From assembly GCF_014762705.1 (NCBI RefSeq), contig NZ_JABURL010000098.1, positions 1 through 41,642 on the forward strand: DNA of 41,642 nt, written 5' to 3'. The notes under the pieces are model-generated. The model saw only the letters and a list, made by a program, of their open reading frames with translations. It was not told the origin of the DNA and did not search any database. Source of the DNA: Cyclobacterium sp. (GTDB taxonomy: Bacteria > Bacteroidota > Bacteroidia > Cytophagales > Cyclobacteriaceae). Both the position numbers and the translations under genes were made by a program. Each line of letters begins with the position of its first letter. The first letter of the stretch is position 1. Below are positions 41,439 through 41,642 of this stretch, in pieces.

Positions 41439-41642
41439 AATCGGACATGAAGAGAAGGTCATATAGGGTGAGGTTTTAAAGTATGCAAACATCTCCCGGG
41501 AGCTGGGGCAGGCTCCCAGGATCTTGGGTAACAGAAATATTTAGGTCAAAAAAATATAAATTAAAGAAATCGACAGCATTAAAATAGTCATTAAACACAC
41601 AGGGCAATGATTATTTTAATCGTCAAAGATTCCCTGTCTGCC
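41439..41642. other. End of window, no feature seen
   Basis: About 200 nt with no supported gene. CTCCCGGGAG (41494-41503) and GGCTCCCAGGATCTTGGG (about 41511-41528) are short GC-rich inverted segments without a T run. Whatever follows lies outside the window. Confidence 0.4.

Overview
The window looks like a chromosomal segment of a Bacteroidota bacterium, most likely a Cytophagales (Cyclobacteriaceae-like) species. The grounds are a secreted enzyme with a type IX secretion C-terminal sorting domain, several promoters with the Bacteroidota -7 element TAnnTTTG, a bifunctional ThrA followed by ThrB and ThrC, and the general protein types. Two base-composition regimes are visible. The flanks (about 1-7150 and 25800-41642) are moderately GC-rich. 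The interior (about 7260-25650) is strikingly AT-rich and looks acquired.

Layout. 1-5700: a secreted glycoside hydrolase, a class D beta-lactamase and a small zinc-ribbon protein. 5711-7150: a tyrosine recombinase with an N-terminal extension. Its divergent upstream gap holds a 50-bp near-perfect inverted repeat. 7264-23313: an integron-like gene-cassette array, which is the main discovery. Seven imperfect palindromes (six of 135-138 nt, one of 65 nt) separate the genes. Each starts with ...AAC and ends with (A)CCGTT... or a close variant. The 9-10 nt at the start of each cassette are the exact reverse complement of the 9-10 nt at the start of the palindrome that ends the same cassette. These end sequences differ between cassettes. 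This is the signature expected if each cassette once existed as a circle with its own attC-like site, as in integrons, but the adjacent recombinase has XerC/D-like rather than IntI-like geometry. Most cassettes are promoterless with very short leaders, all reading away from the recombinase, and a candidate common promoter lies at 7175-7204.

Cassette content: A, small unknown protein; B, membrane protein; C, RloC/PrrC-like SMC-type ATPase with a CxxC hook; D, OLD-family ATPase-TOPRIM nuclease plus an HD-Hsp90-type ATPase protein; E, Crp/Fnr regulator plus SRPBCC protein; F, ABC-type ATPase fused to a DUF4435/TOPRIM-like domain (PARIS-like); G, a self-regulated five-gene block (monooxygenase, cyclase, TMEM175-like channel, MdaB-like reductase, LysR regulator) with two matching LysR-type operator sites; H, a truncated lipoprotein. 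C, D and F look like anti-phage modules, so the array resembles a defence and stress gene store.

23334-25800: a graveyard of gene fragments, then three small metabolic genes (DUF1569, cyclase, DHFR-like), ending at tRNA-Ala(GGC). 25816-41642: core genes: recR, clpS, a sodium:solute symporter, a sugar transferase, an alkyltransferase-like protein overlapping an MscS channel, an SDR protein, a DUF2807 protein, the thr operon (thrA-thrB-thrC) preceded by a Thr/Ile-rich leader peptide, an aminotransferase/sulfotransferase pair, and unknown proteins.
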